DNA of 64,000 nt from Raffaelea ambrosiae (taxonomy: Eukaryota; Ascomycota; Sordariomycetes; Ophiostomatales; Ophiostomataceae), in the NCBI GenBank assembly GCA_002778195.1, contig PCDI01000003.1:124001-188000 (forward strand), read 5' to 3'. Below the pieces are notes generated by a model. It made no database searches and had not been told where the DNA came from. It saw only the letters and a program-made list of their open reading frames with translations. The stretch's first letter is position 1. Every line of letters starts with the position of its first letter. Position numbers and translations under genes: made by a program. Positions 43,373 to 55,082 of the stretch are shown piece after piece.

Positions 43373-46300
43373 ATGGACGAGTCCAAGCTCAGCGTCAAAA
43401 TTGCCATTGGTATGTCTTCCTCGTGTGTTGCGTTGGCCATCGGCACCATCGCCATGCTGACACTCGTTCCCCAGACAGAGGCGGCACGTTCACGGACTGC
43501 CTGGCCTCGGTCGACGGCACGGACCAGGAGTATGTGGTCAAGCTGCTGTCGCAGGACCCCGGCAACTACGCCGACGCCCCCATCGAGGGCATCCGGCGGC
43601 TGCTGGAGAAGATCACCGGACGCCCGTTCCCGCGCGACCAGAAGCTCGACACGTCCAGGTTCCAGAGCCTCAGCATTCGCATGGGCACGACGGTGGCCAC
43701 GAACGCCCTCCTCGAGCGCAAGGGCGCCGACGTGGCCCTGCTGATTACCGCCGGCTTCCGCGACACGCTCGAGATCGGCCTGCAGTCGCGGCCCAAACTG
43801 TTCGACCTCCACATCATCAAGCCCGATGTTCTGTACAAGGAGGTCGTCGAGGTGGACGAGCGCGTGACCATCGAGGGCTACCAGCAGAGCCCCTTCCTCG
43901 AGGAGGAGACCGTCGCCATTGAGAAGGCGCTGGGCACCGACCCGGCGCTGGTCAAAGGCCTGGGCGGCCAGGTCGTGCGCGTGCTCCAGCCGCTCGACGA
44001 GGCCAAGACGCGCGCCGACCTGCAGCGGCTCTACGACCAGGGCATCCGCAGCGTGGCCGTCTGCCTGGCCCATTCCTACACCTTCCAGGACCACGAGCAG
44101 ACCATCGGCCGGCTGGCCCGGGAGGTTGGCTTCACCCAGATCTCCCTCTCCCACAGCACGCTGCCCATGATCAAGATGATCTCGCGCGGCATGTCGGCCA
44201 CGGCCGACGCCTACCTCACCCCCAAGGTCCAGGAGTACATCTCCGGCTTCCGCAGCGGCTTCCACGACGGCCTGGCCTCGGGATCGACCCGCTGCGAGTT
44301 CATGCAGAGCGACGGCGGCCTTGTGGGCATCGACCGCTTCTCGGGCTTCCGCGCCATTCTGTCGGGTCCGGCGGGCGGCGTTGTCGGCCAAGCCCGCACG
44401 TCCTACGACCCCGACGAGGGCACGCCCGTCATCGGCCTGGACATGGGCGGAACGAGCACGGATGTGTCCCGGTACGACGGCGCCTTTACCCACTCGTTCG
44501 AGACGACCACGGCGGGCATCACCATCCTGGCGCCGCAGCTCGATATCAACACGGTGGCCGCGGGCGGTGGCAGCATCCTGTTCTGGCGCCACGGTCTCTT
44601 CGTCGTGGGCCCGGACAGCGCCGGCGCCCACCCCGGACCGGCCTGCTACCGGAAGGGCGGTCCGCTCACCATCACGGACGCGAACCTGTTCCTGGGGCGT
44701 CTGCTCCCCGACTACTTCCCCAAGATCTTCGGCCCCAGCGAGAACGAGCCGCTGGACATTGCGGTTGTGCGCGCGAAATTCCACGCCTTGACCGAACAGA
44801 TCAACCAGGAGACCGGCCAGGCCAAGACGCCGGCGGAGGTCGCCATGGGCTTCATCGACGTGGCGAACGAGGCCATGGCGAAGCCCATCCGCGCCCTCAC
44901 CGAGGCGCAGGGCTACGAGACGTCCAAGCACAACCTGGCGTCCTTTGGCGGGGCCGGTGGGCAGCACGCCTGCGCCCTGGCGGCGTCCCTGTCTATCCGC
45001 CGCGTGATCATCCACCGGTTCTCCTCGATTCTGTCGGCGTACGGCATGGCCCTGGCCGACGTCGTGCACGAGGCCCAGAAGCCGGCGTCGGGCGTCTTCA
45101 CGGGCATCGCGCCCTTTGCCGACACCATCGCCCAGCTCACGCAGACGGTGACGGACCAGCTGGTCGCCGACAGCATCCCGGCGGACTGCATCGAGCACGA
45201 GCTGTACCTCAACCTCAAGTACCGCGGCACGGACAACAGCATCATGGTGCGGCAGCCGGCGGACGGCGACTTCTTGGCCGCCTTTGCGCGGGACCACCAG
45301 CGCGAGTACTCCTTCACCTTCCCCGAGAAGGACGTCCTGATCGAGGACATCCGCGTCCGCGGCGTGGGCAAGTCGACGTCGGTGGAAGACGCGGCCCCGC
45401 ACAAGGAGCTTCAGGCCCTGCAGACGACGTTCCAAACGGTCAGCGGCCGCGACCACCCCGTCACGTCCCCGGTCTACTTTGTGGGCGACGGCTGGGTCGA
45501 GACCCCCGTGTTCCAGCTCGCGACGCTGCCGCCGGGCAGCGTGCTCGTGGGCCCCGCCGTCATCATCGACGACACCCAGACCATCCTCGTCGAGCCGCGC
45601 GTGACGGCCAAGACGCTGAGCCGCCACATCATCCTGGAGCTGCCGGCGAAGGCGGCCACGGTCGCGCCCGCGACCAACGGCACCAACGGCACCAACGGCA
45701 CCTCGTCGGCGCCTGTCGATCCCATTGTTCTCTCCATTTTTGGCCACCGCTTCATGTCCATTGCCGAGCAGATGGGCCGCGCCATGCAAAAGACGTCGGT
45801 CTCGACCAACATCAAGGAACGGCTGGACTACTCCTGTGCGGTGTTCGGCCCGGACGGCCAGCTGGTGGCCAATGCGCCGCACGTGCCGGTCCACCTCGGC
45901 GCCATGGAGTACGCCGTGCGCTACCAGAACGAGAAGTACCGGTCGGTTCTGAAGCCGGGCGACGTGCTGTGCAGCAACCACCCGCAGGCGGGCGGCGTGC
46001 ACCTGCCGGACTTGACCGTCATCACCCCGGTCTGGAACGACGACGGCACGGACATTGTCTTCTGGGTGGCCTCCCGCGGCCACCACCCGGACGTCGGCGG
46101 CACCACGCCGGGCTCCATGTCGTCGGACAACCGCTTCCTGTGGCAGGAGGGCGCGGCCATCATGAGCTACAAGATCGTGTCCGGCGGCCGCTTCAACGAG
46201 GAGGAGACGCGCTTCTACCTGTACACGCAGCCCAAGCAGTACCCCGGCTGCAGCGGCGCGCGCAGCTACGCCGACAACATCTCCGATCTGCGCGCGGCCA

Positions 46301-47487
46301 TCGCGGCCAACCAAAAGGGCGCGCTGCTCATCCAGGCCCTCATTGCCGAGTACACGGCCCCGGTGGTGCACCGGTACATGCGGGCCATTGCCAAGACGGC
46401 CGAGACGTCGGTGCGCGCGTTCCTCAAGACGCTGGCGGCCGGCCGCGGCGGCCAGCCGCTCTGCTTCGAGGACTTTCTGGACAACGGCTCGTGCATCCGG
46501 CTGGCCATCCACCTCAACGCCGAGACGGGCCAGGCCCTGTTCGACTTTGCCGGCACGTCGCCCGAGATGTACAACTGCTTCAACGCGCCCAAGGCCATCA
46601 CCTTCTCGGCCATCATCTACGTGCTCCGGTGCCTCATCAACGAGGACATCCCGCTCAACCAGGGCTGTCTCGAGCCCGTCGACGTGCACATCCCCGAGGG
46701 CACCCTGCTGAACCCGAGCCCGTACGCCGCCGTCTGCGGCGGCAACGGCATCACGTCGCAGCGCATCACCGACGTCATCTTTGGCGCCTTTGGCGCCTGC
46801 GCGGCCTCGCAGGGCTGCGTCAACTGTCTGTGCTTCGGCTTCGGCGGCATCGACAAGGAGGGCAACGACACGCCCGGCTTCGGCTACATCGAGACCATGG
46901 CCGGCGGCGCCGGTGCGGGCCCGGGCTACCACGGCGCCTCGGGCGTCCACACCAACATGTCCAACACGCGGTGCGCGGACCCCGAAGTGTTTGAGCTGCG
47001 CTACCCCGTCATTCTCCGGCAGTGGTCGCTGCGCAAGGGCTCGGGCGGCCGCGGCCGCTGGAACGGCGGCGACGGCTGCATCCGGGACGTCGAGCTGCGC
47101 ATGCCGCTGCACGTGTCCGTGCTGTCGGAGCGCCGCGTGCTGCGTCCGTGGGGCATGAACGGCGGCGAGCCGGGCCACCGCGGCGTGAACCACTACATCC
47201 ACCACGAGCCCGACGGCTCATCTCGGGTCATTGACGTGGGCGGCAAGATGGAGATTGACGTGAACGCTGGTGATCGGATTGTCATCCACACGTACGTTCG
47301 CATTCCCCCCCCCCACCCCCCCTTCCTGGCACCCGACTAACAAATAGACAGACCTGGCGGTGGAGCTTGGGGTGCCGTGGGCTCGACGGAGACTGACGCT
47401 GCCGTGATGGCAGCCCGTCCTGTGCCGAACTTTGAGCCAAGAGGCAGCGTGCACGACTGGAATTTGACGGCACAGGCAGCTAACTAG
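43373..47487 (+). CDS. 5-oxoprolinase / hydantoinase (HyuA-HyuB fusion)
   Basis: Three exons, 43373-43409, 43475-47291 and 47352-47487, 1329 residues. ATP-dependent opening of cyclic amides: 5-oxoproline to glutamate in the glutathione cycle, or hydantoins in related enzymes. The first exon supplies MDESKLSVKIAI and joins to DRGGTFTDC, the N-terminal signature. The HyuA half holds GLDMGGTSTDVSRYDG and DINTVAAGGGSI. The HyuB half starts after a short linker near residue 748 built of repeated Asn-Gly-Thr units, and contains GHRFMSIAEQMG, SNHPQAGGVHLPDLTVI and the C-terminal ATMAGGAGAG-like glycine stretch (ETMAGGAGAGPGYHG). The last exon gives PGGGAWG, a conserved ending. A single fused chain is typical of eukaryotic OXP1. 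Cytosolic. Confidence 0.95.
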
Positions 47488-48287
47488 GAAAGGGTGTATC
47501 ATTGACTGGACACATGTTTGACTAGACATTCCGTTAGGACGAATGAAATGCTCTTGTTTTTCAATCTTTTTCTTTTTCTTTTTCCTTTCTTGTTTCCGAG
47601 ACTTGTGTGGGCGTGGATCTCCCCCAGATTTCTGACACAATTTTCGAGCTGGAACGTTTGAATTTTGCCAGATGCTCACTCGGCCATGCCGTATATTGAC
47701 ATACACAGCGGGCCTGGCACTTGGGCCGGCTGTGAGAAAAACGGATTACGTCCGTTCTTCTGTCAGCGTGAGCACACGCCTGCAAAAGATATCTCCATTT
47801 TTGGCTGCGTAAGACCCCAGATCGCCGACTTTCCATTGGTCGTCACTATGGCACGCCCGAGCCGCTTCGACACACCCCTGCTTATGCCTCATCTGACCCG
47901 ATCGGAAGAAAGCAAAGAAAACGAAAAAAAACGAGCAACCGCGCACTGCCCGCCATGGTCGTGGTGGAAAGCAGTGCTGACCTCAGACGTGAGGCGCAAA
48001 TTGCCTGTATGCCAGCATGCGACATCGACAGAGGCTTCGTTCCATGCAGGACCCGAATTCTTGATTTTATTATTTTTTATTTGTTTGGATTAGCAATTGC
48101 CACTGATCCGGTTGGCCGATGAGGGCCTGTTACACGTGGAGGATTTGCATGTGGTAGCTATCTATATAATTCCAGCGGCAAGTGCTTCTGTTCCGAATAC
48201 GGTCTTGAGAGGGGAAACCGACACGCATCCACCACAAAGCCAAGCATCTTGCTGCTCTTGCGCATCCAGAAACAAGCGAACCCAACA
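47488..48287. other. intergenic, no gene seen
   Basis: 800 bases between the oxoprolinase and P450 genes. A TATATAA element at 48163-48169 lies about 120 bases before the P450 start and may be its TATA box. Nothing else seen. Confidence 0.55.
48163..48169 (+). promoter_or_regulatory. TATA-like element of the P450 gene
   Basis: TATATAA about 120 bases upstream of the start codon at 48288. Confidence 0.45.
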
Positions 48288-50188
48288 ATGTCCACCAGCA
48301 TCCTGTTGACCCATCTCCACGCCGGCTTGAGCCGTGCGGTGGCCCGACTGGAGGGCCTCCACGTCGGGTCGCTCCTTGGTGTCGTCACTGTCACGGTTCG
48401 TCGTTCCGAACCCCCGCACGAACACAGCACGAGGGCCAGTTTTGGGCTCGCTTCTCTCGGGGCGGTCCGGGTTTTGCTGATGCGTGTTTCCCAGGTTCTC
48501 TGCTACGTCGCGACGACGTGCTTCTACAACGTGTTCCTCCATCCCCTCCGCCGCGTCCCCGGGCCTTGGTGGTATGCCGCGTGCGGCATCCCGCGGTTCC
48601 GCATGACGGCCTTTGGCAACACGCACCGCACGCTGCTGGCGTTGCACGGCCAGTATGGCGATGTTGTCCGCACGGCGCCCGACGAAGTGTCGTTTGCCGG
48701 CCCGCGGGCATGGCACGACATCTACGGCCTGGTGCGTGTGGGCAAGTCCTATGTGGAGAACGGCAAAGAAAAGGTCTTTTACGGCCACACAACGACGCCC
48801 CCGAGCCTGCTCGTCCTGCCCCAGGACGACCACACGCGCGCCCGGCGCATCTTGGCCCCGGCCTTCTCGGCCAGGGCGGTGGCCGACCAGGAACCCCTCG
48901 TCACGCGCCACATTGACCAATTTGTCCACCTCCTGGCCCGCGCGGCCTCCTCGGCCACGCCGATCGACATTGTGCGCATGTTCAACTGGACCACGTTTGA
49001 CATCATCGGCGACCTGGGCTTCGGCGAGCCCTTTGGCTGTCTCGCCGAAGGCAAGGACAACCGATGGGTCTCCCTCCTGTTTGACGCCGTCAAGATCTCC
49101 TCCCTGATGGTGAGCGCGCACCGCCTCCTGGGCATCACCATGGCCGGACTGCTCGCGCCCGTGCTGGCGTCGCCCGACCTCAAGGCCAACAAGGAGTGGC
49201 ACCGCGCCCAGACCCGCGAAAAGGTGGCCCGCCGGAAGCAGCTGGGCGCCGACCGGCCGGATTTCATGTCGCCGATGCTCGTGCCCCGACCGGTCACCGT
49301 CGATGCCGATGGCACCGAGCACGAGGAGACCGCCCTCAGCAGCGACCAGATCAACAGCACCTCGTCGACCTTTATTGTGGCCGGCTCCGAGACCTCCGCC
49401 ACGACGCTGAGTGCCATTGTCTACTTTTTGACGTCCGCGCCGGATGCCGGCCAGCCCGGCAGTGCGATGGCGCGGCTGTGCGAGGAGATCCGCGGCACCT
49501 TTGCCGCCGAGTCCGAGATCACCTTTGCCAACGTCAAGAACCTGCCCTATCTCGGCGCCGTGGTCGACGAGTCGTTGCGGATGCATCCGCCGGTGGCGAA
49601 CGGGTTCCCTCGCGAGGCTCATGCGGGCGGTGCTGAAGTCTGCGGCTACTATGTGCCGGAAGGGGTGAGTTTTTGGTTTTTGGTTTCTGGTTTTTAGTTT
49701 CTGGTTTCTGGTTTCTTATATTTTCTGTGTTTGTTTTTGTTTTCTTTTTTTCTTCATCCCCTCCTTTGCTGTACATACTAACGGCTGCAGACGGTCATTA
49801 GTGTCTCACAATGGGCCATGTATCACAATCCGCGCAACTTTGCCCTGGCTGACCAATTCATTCCGGAGCGCTGGCTGGGCAAAGACGAGCGGTTTGCCAA
49901 CGACAAACGCGATGCCTTCCAGCCGTTTTCGTACGGCTCGCGCAACTGCATTGGGCGATTGTAAGTCATGCAAATTACCCAAAATGGCTACAAAGCGGCT
50001 TGGCTCTAACAACACGATTTCCACAACGTAGCTTGGCGGCGGCTGAAATTCGCACCATCATGGCCCGTTTGCTATGGCGCTTTGACCTGGAACTGTGTCC
50101 CGAGAGCCGGACATGGCAGGCCGACCAGAAGAACTACGCACTCTGGGAGAAGGGTCCCCTCAAGGTGACTGTCAAGGCGAGGCATTGA
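48288..50188 (+). CDS. cytochrome P450 monooxygenase
   Basis: Three exons as modelled, 48288-49664, 49791-49960 and 50032-50188, 567 residues. Microsomal haem monooxygenase; the style resembles fungal CYP groups around isotrichodermin C-15 hydroxylase. Features: proline hinge [10 protein letters not shown], oxygen-binding helix [13 protein letters not shown], ExxR in [13 protein letters not shown] in FIPERWL, and haem-ligand Cys512 in [11 protein letters not shown]. The membrane anchor is the hydrophobic part before the hinge. Residues about 37-69 look out of place; an in-frame intron (48396-48494, weak donor GTTCGT, acceptor CCCAG, branch CTGAT) may remove 33 of them. The second modelled intron is T-rich with a repeated GGTTTCTGGTTT unit. 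It converges on the permease gene, 175 bases apart. Confidence 0.9.
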
Positions 50189-50363
50189 GCTGGCTTGTAC
50201 GCGTGCCAAGGAAGTGTCCGTTTCTTTCGAAGGACGTTTGTGTGGTCTGTTCCGAGATGCATTTTTGATTTTCTTTTGCTACAAATCTTGATCATAAATA
50301 GTAATGCTGTTTTCTCTATCCGAGAAAAAGTTTTGCTTCTTGTATACACAGAGCGCGCTTCAA

Positions 50364-52034
50364 CTATGCTACCAGTCTCCGGAAAAATGTCTTGAGACGG
50401 TTGGGTCCCTTTGTCTGCCGAATCAGCTCCTCCTCCTCCTGGGCGCGCATGGCCACCCGCTCAATCTCGTCGAGGCCGCTGGTGAGGTCCATTTCCGAGG
50501 CCCGCACAAAGCGGCTCTTGGTGAAGAACTTGAAGCTGGAAAAGACGACGGCAAACAGAAAGACGGGCAGGTAGTTGCTGAAGAAACTCGACGTGCTCCA
50601 GCCGCCCTTGCGGAAGACGGTCCAGCCGCTGAAGACCAGGACGACGCTGATGACGCCAATGATCCAGTACGCGCCGATGATGCTGAAGCGGTTGCGGTAG
50701 GGCAGGCTCTCGTGCGGAATGCCCTGCGCCTTCATGCCCGCGCGGAAGCGGAGGTAGGTGACGCCAATGCACAGCCACGTGATGATGCCGGCCAGCGCGG
50801 TGAGGTTGACAAAGAAGTTGAACGTGTTGATCGACGACGAGCCCACGGCCAAAAAGGCCAGCAGGCCCAGCATCCAGGTGGCGATCACGGCCCGCCACGG
50901 ACAGCCCCAGCGCGTGGTGGCGTGGAAGAAGCGCGGCGCGAGCCCGCTGCCGGCCATGGAATGCAGCGTGCGCGACGCGGTGAAGACGTCGGAGATGCCG
51001 GCGGACAGCGCCGACGTCAGGATGCAGGCGTTGATGATGCTGGGCAGGGCGGCGATGCCGGCGTTCTGGATGGCGATCACGTACGGGCTGGCCGAGGCGG
51101 TCGAGGTGGTGCCGAGGCGGTCGCTGTTGGAGGGCACGATGATGCTGACGCAGAAGGCGCCCATAAAGTAGAAGAGCACGATGCGCACCCAGGTGGCGCG
51201 CAGCGCGGTGGGCACGATCTTGCGCGGGTTGCGGGTCTCGGCGGCGACCAGGGCCAGCATCTCGGCGCCGATGGAGGCAAAGGCGGCGCCGGTCAGGCCG
51301 GAAAAGAAGCCCAGGAAGCGGCCGGTGGCGCCGGAAATGCCCTCGTACTGGACAAAGGGGCCGGGGTGTTTCCAGTAGCGGAAGCCAATGTACTCGTGGT
51401 TGGGGCCGCCGCCGGCATTCAGGACCAGCGACAGGAGGATGAGGCCGACAATGGTGAGGACCTTGATGGAGGCGACGTAGAACTCGATCTCGGCGTACAC
51501 GCGGGGGCCGCAGAGGTTGACGGACAGAAAGACGAGCAGGCTGATGGCAATCCAGGCGCCGGCCGGCACGGCGTCGGTCCAGTACGTCACCAGGACGGAG
51601 ATGGCCGAGGCCTCGGCCGCGGCAATCAGGGACCAGCAGTACCAGTAGTTCCACGACATGGCCGCGCTGAGCGACGGGTCGACGAAGCGGGCCGAGAGAC
51701 GCAGGTGGGCGCCCACCACCGGCAGATACGTCACCATCTCGCCGACGCACAGCATGACGCAGAACACCACCGAGCAGATGACCGTGTAGGCCAGGACGAG
51801 GCCGACGGGGCCCGCCGTGGTCAGCGTCTGGCCGATGCCCAGGAAGATGCCCGTGCCGATCACGGCGCCGATGCTGATAAAGGTCAGGTGCCGCGTGTTG
51901 AGCTCCTGCTTCAGGCCCTCGTTGTGCAGCCGCTGCTGTCCCTCGACGTCCTCGCTGTAGTCCGCGACCCCGGACCGCATGTCGGACTTGGTCTCGTCCG
52001 CCATGTTGGCGTCCGCCACTTTTGCGTCCGCCAT
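50364..52034 (-). CDS. amino acid permease (YAT family)
   Basis: Single exon, 556 residues, starting at the ATG whose product begins MADAKVADANMADETKSDMR; an inner ATG follows ten residues later. Plasma-membrane amino acid:H+ symporter with 12 expected helices. After the cytosolic tail, LNTRHLTFISIGAVIGTGIF opens helix 1, the core signature of the amino acid-polyamine-organocation family. GEMVTYLPVVGAHL, GAEMLALVAAETRNPRK and the SRTLHSMAGSGLAPRFF stretch are typical of fungal general permeases. The C-terminal tail is acidic then basic and may carry ubiquitylation sites. The lack of introns in a 1.7-kb gene is unremarkable. Substrate range cannot be read from the sequence. Confidence 0.94.
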   Translation of the reverse strand: MADAKVADANMADETKSDMRSGVADYSEDVEGQQRLHNEGLKQELNTRHLTFISIGAVIGTGIFLGIGQTLTTAGPVGLVLAYTVICSVVFCVMLCVGEMVTYLPVVGAHLRLSARFVDPSLSAAMSWNYWYCWSLIAAAEASAISVLVTYWTDAVPAGAWIAISLLVFLSVNLCGPRVYAEIEFYVASIKVLTIVGLILLSLVLNAGGGPNHEYIGFRYWKHPGPFVQYEGISGATGRFLGFFSGLTGAAFASIGAEMLALVAAETRNPRKIVPTALRATWVRIVLFYFMGAFCVSIIVPSNSDRLGTTSTASASPYVIAIQNAGIAALPSIINACILTSALSAGISDVFTASRTLHSMAGSGLAPRFFHATTRWGCPWRAVIATWMLGLLAFLAVGSSSINTFNFFVNLTALAGIITWLCIGVTYLRFRAGMKAQGIPHESLPYRNRFSIIGAYWIIGVISVVLVFSGWTVFRKGGWSTSSFFSNYLPVFLFAVVFSSFKFFTKSRFVRASEMDLTSGLDEIERVAMRAQEEEELIRQTKGPNRLKTFFRRLVA

Positions 52035-54120
52035 GCTTTGGTGGAGATGGGATGGGGGGGATTCTGCTGGAAAGAAAGAGAGGAAACAAAAAGAGAAGAA
52101 GAAAAGACAAAGTATCCCTTTTGGCTTCCAGAACGAAAGAAGCGGTGCAGGACAGCCCAGGCCAGAGGAGCGCGTCCACCCCTTGGGAAAGCAGGGGCGC
52201 GCCCTGGTGCTATATGTATGTTCTACGGCTGCAGCGATACTGGAGTGTCTGCATTAATAAGAACAAACTGTCATCCCCCCCCCCGGAGGCTTTATCATGG
52301 TGGGTCAAGCTCTGTTTCCCTTGACCAACAGCTACCACAAATGCCGGGCAGCGCACTACACGAGCGCAGCCGCCATCCCCATGCTCATCCCTGTCCTCGC
52401 CCCTGCTCTCCGTGTTCCCCATGTTTCTCCATGCTCTGCAATGTGTCATGGCCAGATGCGGTACGACCTGGCTCGGGCGGCCCGATTTGTCGACCGATGT
52501 CGTCTCCGTGGCGGCTGCACAGTGGTGCGAGGGGCATCTCGAGACCGAGGACAACAAAAAGTCTTGGTCCAGTTTGGAAGGCTTCCAGAAGCCAACTAGC
52601 CTTGGCGGCGCCACAATGCGGAGTACAAGTGGAGCGGCCTTACCTAAGAGAAACTCCTGGGGCCCTGTGCCGCCACTAACCGGCCCCGATTACGGGGCCA
52701 CTGCGCTCGAGCTAGCATGCAAGTGATGGCCCTGGCGGACCAAGGTCGGCGCTTTCTTTTCTTTTCTTTTTTTTTTTCCCGTGGAAAACCGGGCAAAGTA
52801 GAGCAAAGGCGGAGATGTATGACGCCGAGTGTTGGCTTCTCAGGGGTTCCTGGCTGGACAGCTGGAAAGGCCCCAATTGCCAAGTAAGGCAACGAATCTG
52901 TAAGCCTTAGATCACTGTGCCCCAAAATACGCCCTAACAACGCCCTAACATACGCCCGAATGTATCCTAAACATGGCTTCCGCTCGAGCCCCCCCCTCCC
53001 CCCTCTCCACATAAAGGATTCGTTAAGTTTAGTCGATATTGATTTTTAGAATTACGGTGTGATTCGCTGGTGTAGAGATCGTTCCCCGTGTTGGAAAGAA
53101 CATGGATCACACGTTGCGCAGCTGGGGCTTCTGTGCTTTTTCTCCGCCGGTTGCGCTCCAACTTGCGTCCGAATGTTTGGATCCAACGTACAGGCTCGCG
53201 TTGATAGGTACATCAGCTACCGTTGTTCGCGAATGATGCGAGGGATATGAGTAACGCACTTTGTGTTTTGGCGGGCTGGGGCTTTTTCGGCGAGCAATTT
53301 CGAGTGGACGGGCTTTGCATCCAGGAAGCTGGCTCCACAGCAGTCTCGTGAGCCCGATAGTCCCGCTAGTGAAACCAGCCTTTGATCCAACAGGAGATTA
53401 CCCGTTTCAATCACCAGTATCTGGAGTGCTATACTGGTCCCGCACTCCGCCGTGCGCGTATTCTTCGTGAACATGGTTTGGATAGAATCCTTGTGCGCCC
53501 CGTATTGATGGGGGGGGGTCACATGCCGCTAATAGTCTGGGGTAGTCTCTTGTATTAGCAAGTGGCCGGACTGACTCTCCTTGCATGAACGTGGCTCTAT
53601 CTGCAGCCTAGCTATTATGAGATCGAGAAACGTGGGCGCAAAGTCCTGACCAGATCGTTGCAGACCCGCTTTGATCTCCTTTGGGTGGCGGGATCGCAAA
53701 TAGCATCCGCGGAATTCTTCGTGCACGAATCGCTTATTCCACCTCGGCCTACAAAAGACCTGCATGCCCAGCATTGTCATCAATATTCGCAACGGTTCTC
53801 CTGGGCCGCAGTGAATACCAAAATGGAGCAACTGGATCCCGCCATTTCGCTGTTCACACAGGCAGTTGTATCAAAGGGTTCGGGCAACCGATGGAGGTAT
53901 GTTGGTGCTCCGGAGAAATAGCAGTTGACGTCACGTATTCTTAAGAACAGCTACCATTGTTTATGTCTGGATTGGCGGGGAAAGACGCTGTTCAAGATGT
54001 TCTATGAAGGCAGGTGTTCGCTTCCCCTGCAGAGACGTGATGCCTAGTTAACTAGTGACAATTGCGGCACCGAGACGTCCACAAAACTCCCCACAGGGCT
54101 AAAGCTTTCTGCGATTGGAT
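52035..54120. other. gene-poor stretch, 2.1 kb
   Basis: Upstream region of the permease (minus) and 3' side of the GFA gene. Short frames on both strands without recognisable domains; no repeats longer than simple C or T runs. Nothing to annotate. Confidence 0.55.
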
Positions 54121-54727
54121 TCAACCAAACAAAGGCTCCTGCTTCGCCTCCTCCAATCCCTTCAGATAGTGCACACGGTCCCTGGTGTAGAACTCGATGT
54201 CCACTTTGTGGTTCAGACTCGCAGCCCCGTTGTCCAAGCATCCTGCCTTGATGCAGGTCACATCCGGCATGAGTTCCAGCTCGGTATACAAGCTGGAGCC
54301 GCACTGGCCACAGAAGAAGTGCTTGTTGATCTTCCCCGAGGCCCCAGTGACATCCCATGATTTCGGCGCGCCTGGACAAAAGAAAAAACACACACGTTAG
54401 GAAGGGCGGGGGCGCACTGTCCCCACGAGTTGTCAAAGGACACATACCTTTGGTGACCGTGAAGCTGCTCCGCGGGACGACAGCATTGGAAGTGTATGCG
54501 CTCCCACTCCACTGGGGGGTGTGTTAGCGTGGGACCGCCCAAGGGACTCGCGCATGATGCCATGCATACCTTTTGGCAATCCACGCAGTGGCACAATGCC
54601 GTGACGGCAGGATCGGCTGGGCACCCTGATGAGCAAGCTACTCGACCCAAGTGACATGATAGGTGCATAGCATACCGTCGGCCTGGACCGCAACGGCCCC
54701 ACACATGCAGCTGCCTTTCAGGGTCAT
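54121..54727 (-). CDS. GFA/CENP-V domain zinc protein
   Basis: Four small exons, 54727-54676, 54625-54570, 54511-54448 and 54371-54121, 140 residues. The joins restore every zinc ligand: GSCMCGAVAV, CHCVDCQK and FFCGQCGSSLY, the pattern of the glutathione-dependent formaldehyde-activating (Gfa) fold. In bacteria Gfa was proposed to bind glutathione and formaldehyde. Most fungal members have unknown partners, so the activity is not assured. Short length, no targeting signal. It is 355 bases downstream of the amidase gene on the same strand. Confidence 0.9.
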
Positions 54728-55082
54728 ATTCGACGGCAGAGCGTAGAAACGGTTCCGGAGTGCGCAGAAATCGAGGCTGTTCAAGTCGTGGATTGCTTCA
54801 CTGAACTTGGCACAGAGTCGAGCGAGAGAAATGACCATGGACCACAGGCCCTCGATTGCGGGGTTGACCAGACTAAATAAATACACTCCCACTTTCTCTT
54901 CCTTCAGTCCGCCGGCATTATGGAAGCATCCAGATTCCGGACCTGGTCCGAATCGGCGTGCGGGGCCAATGGGCTGTGCTGGGGGCTGCCTGTGGAGTTT
55001 ATCTACGAGCACATTGATCCCTGGTTTGCGGATGTGGAGGGGGGGGGGTTGTTTGGGGCGGACTGGGCGATGGACCAGGGAA
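54728..55082. other. gap between amidase and GFA genes
   Basis: 355 bases holding the amidase 3' end and the GFA promoter (both minus strand). A run of nine G lies near 55040-55048. No gene seen. Confidence 0.55.

Noticed and set aside
43264..47205. Open frame of 1313 codons antisense to the oxoprolinase gene
   Set aside because: Exact mirror of a GC-rich, strongly coding gene; the product is a Val/Gly/Ala/Arg/His-rich string without domains. It arises from codon bias on the opposite strand.
50304..52679. Long plus-strand frame opposite the amino acid permease
   Set aside because: Product is Gly/Ala/Asp/His-rich without domains; the minus strand encodes a clear 12-helix permease.
52900..52960. 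Two CGCCCTAAC units resembling telomere repeats
   Set aside because: Only two imperfect copies in unique sequence; no array and no chromosome-end features.
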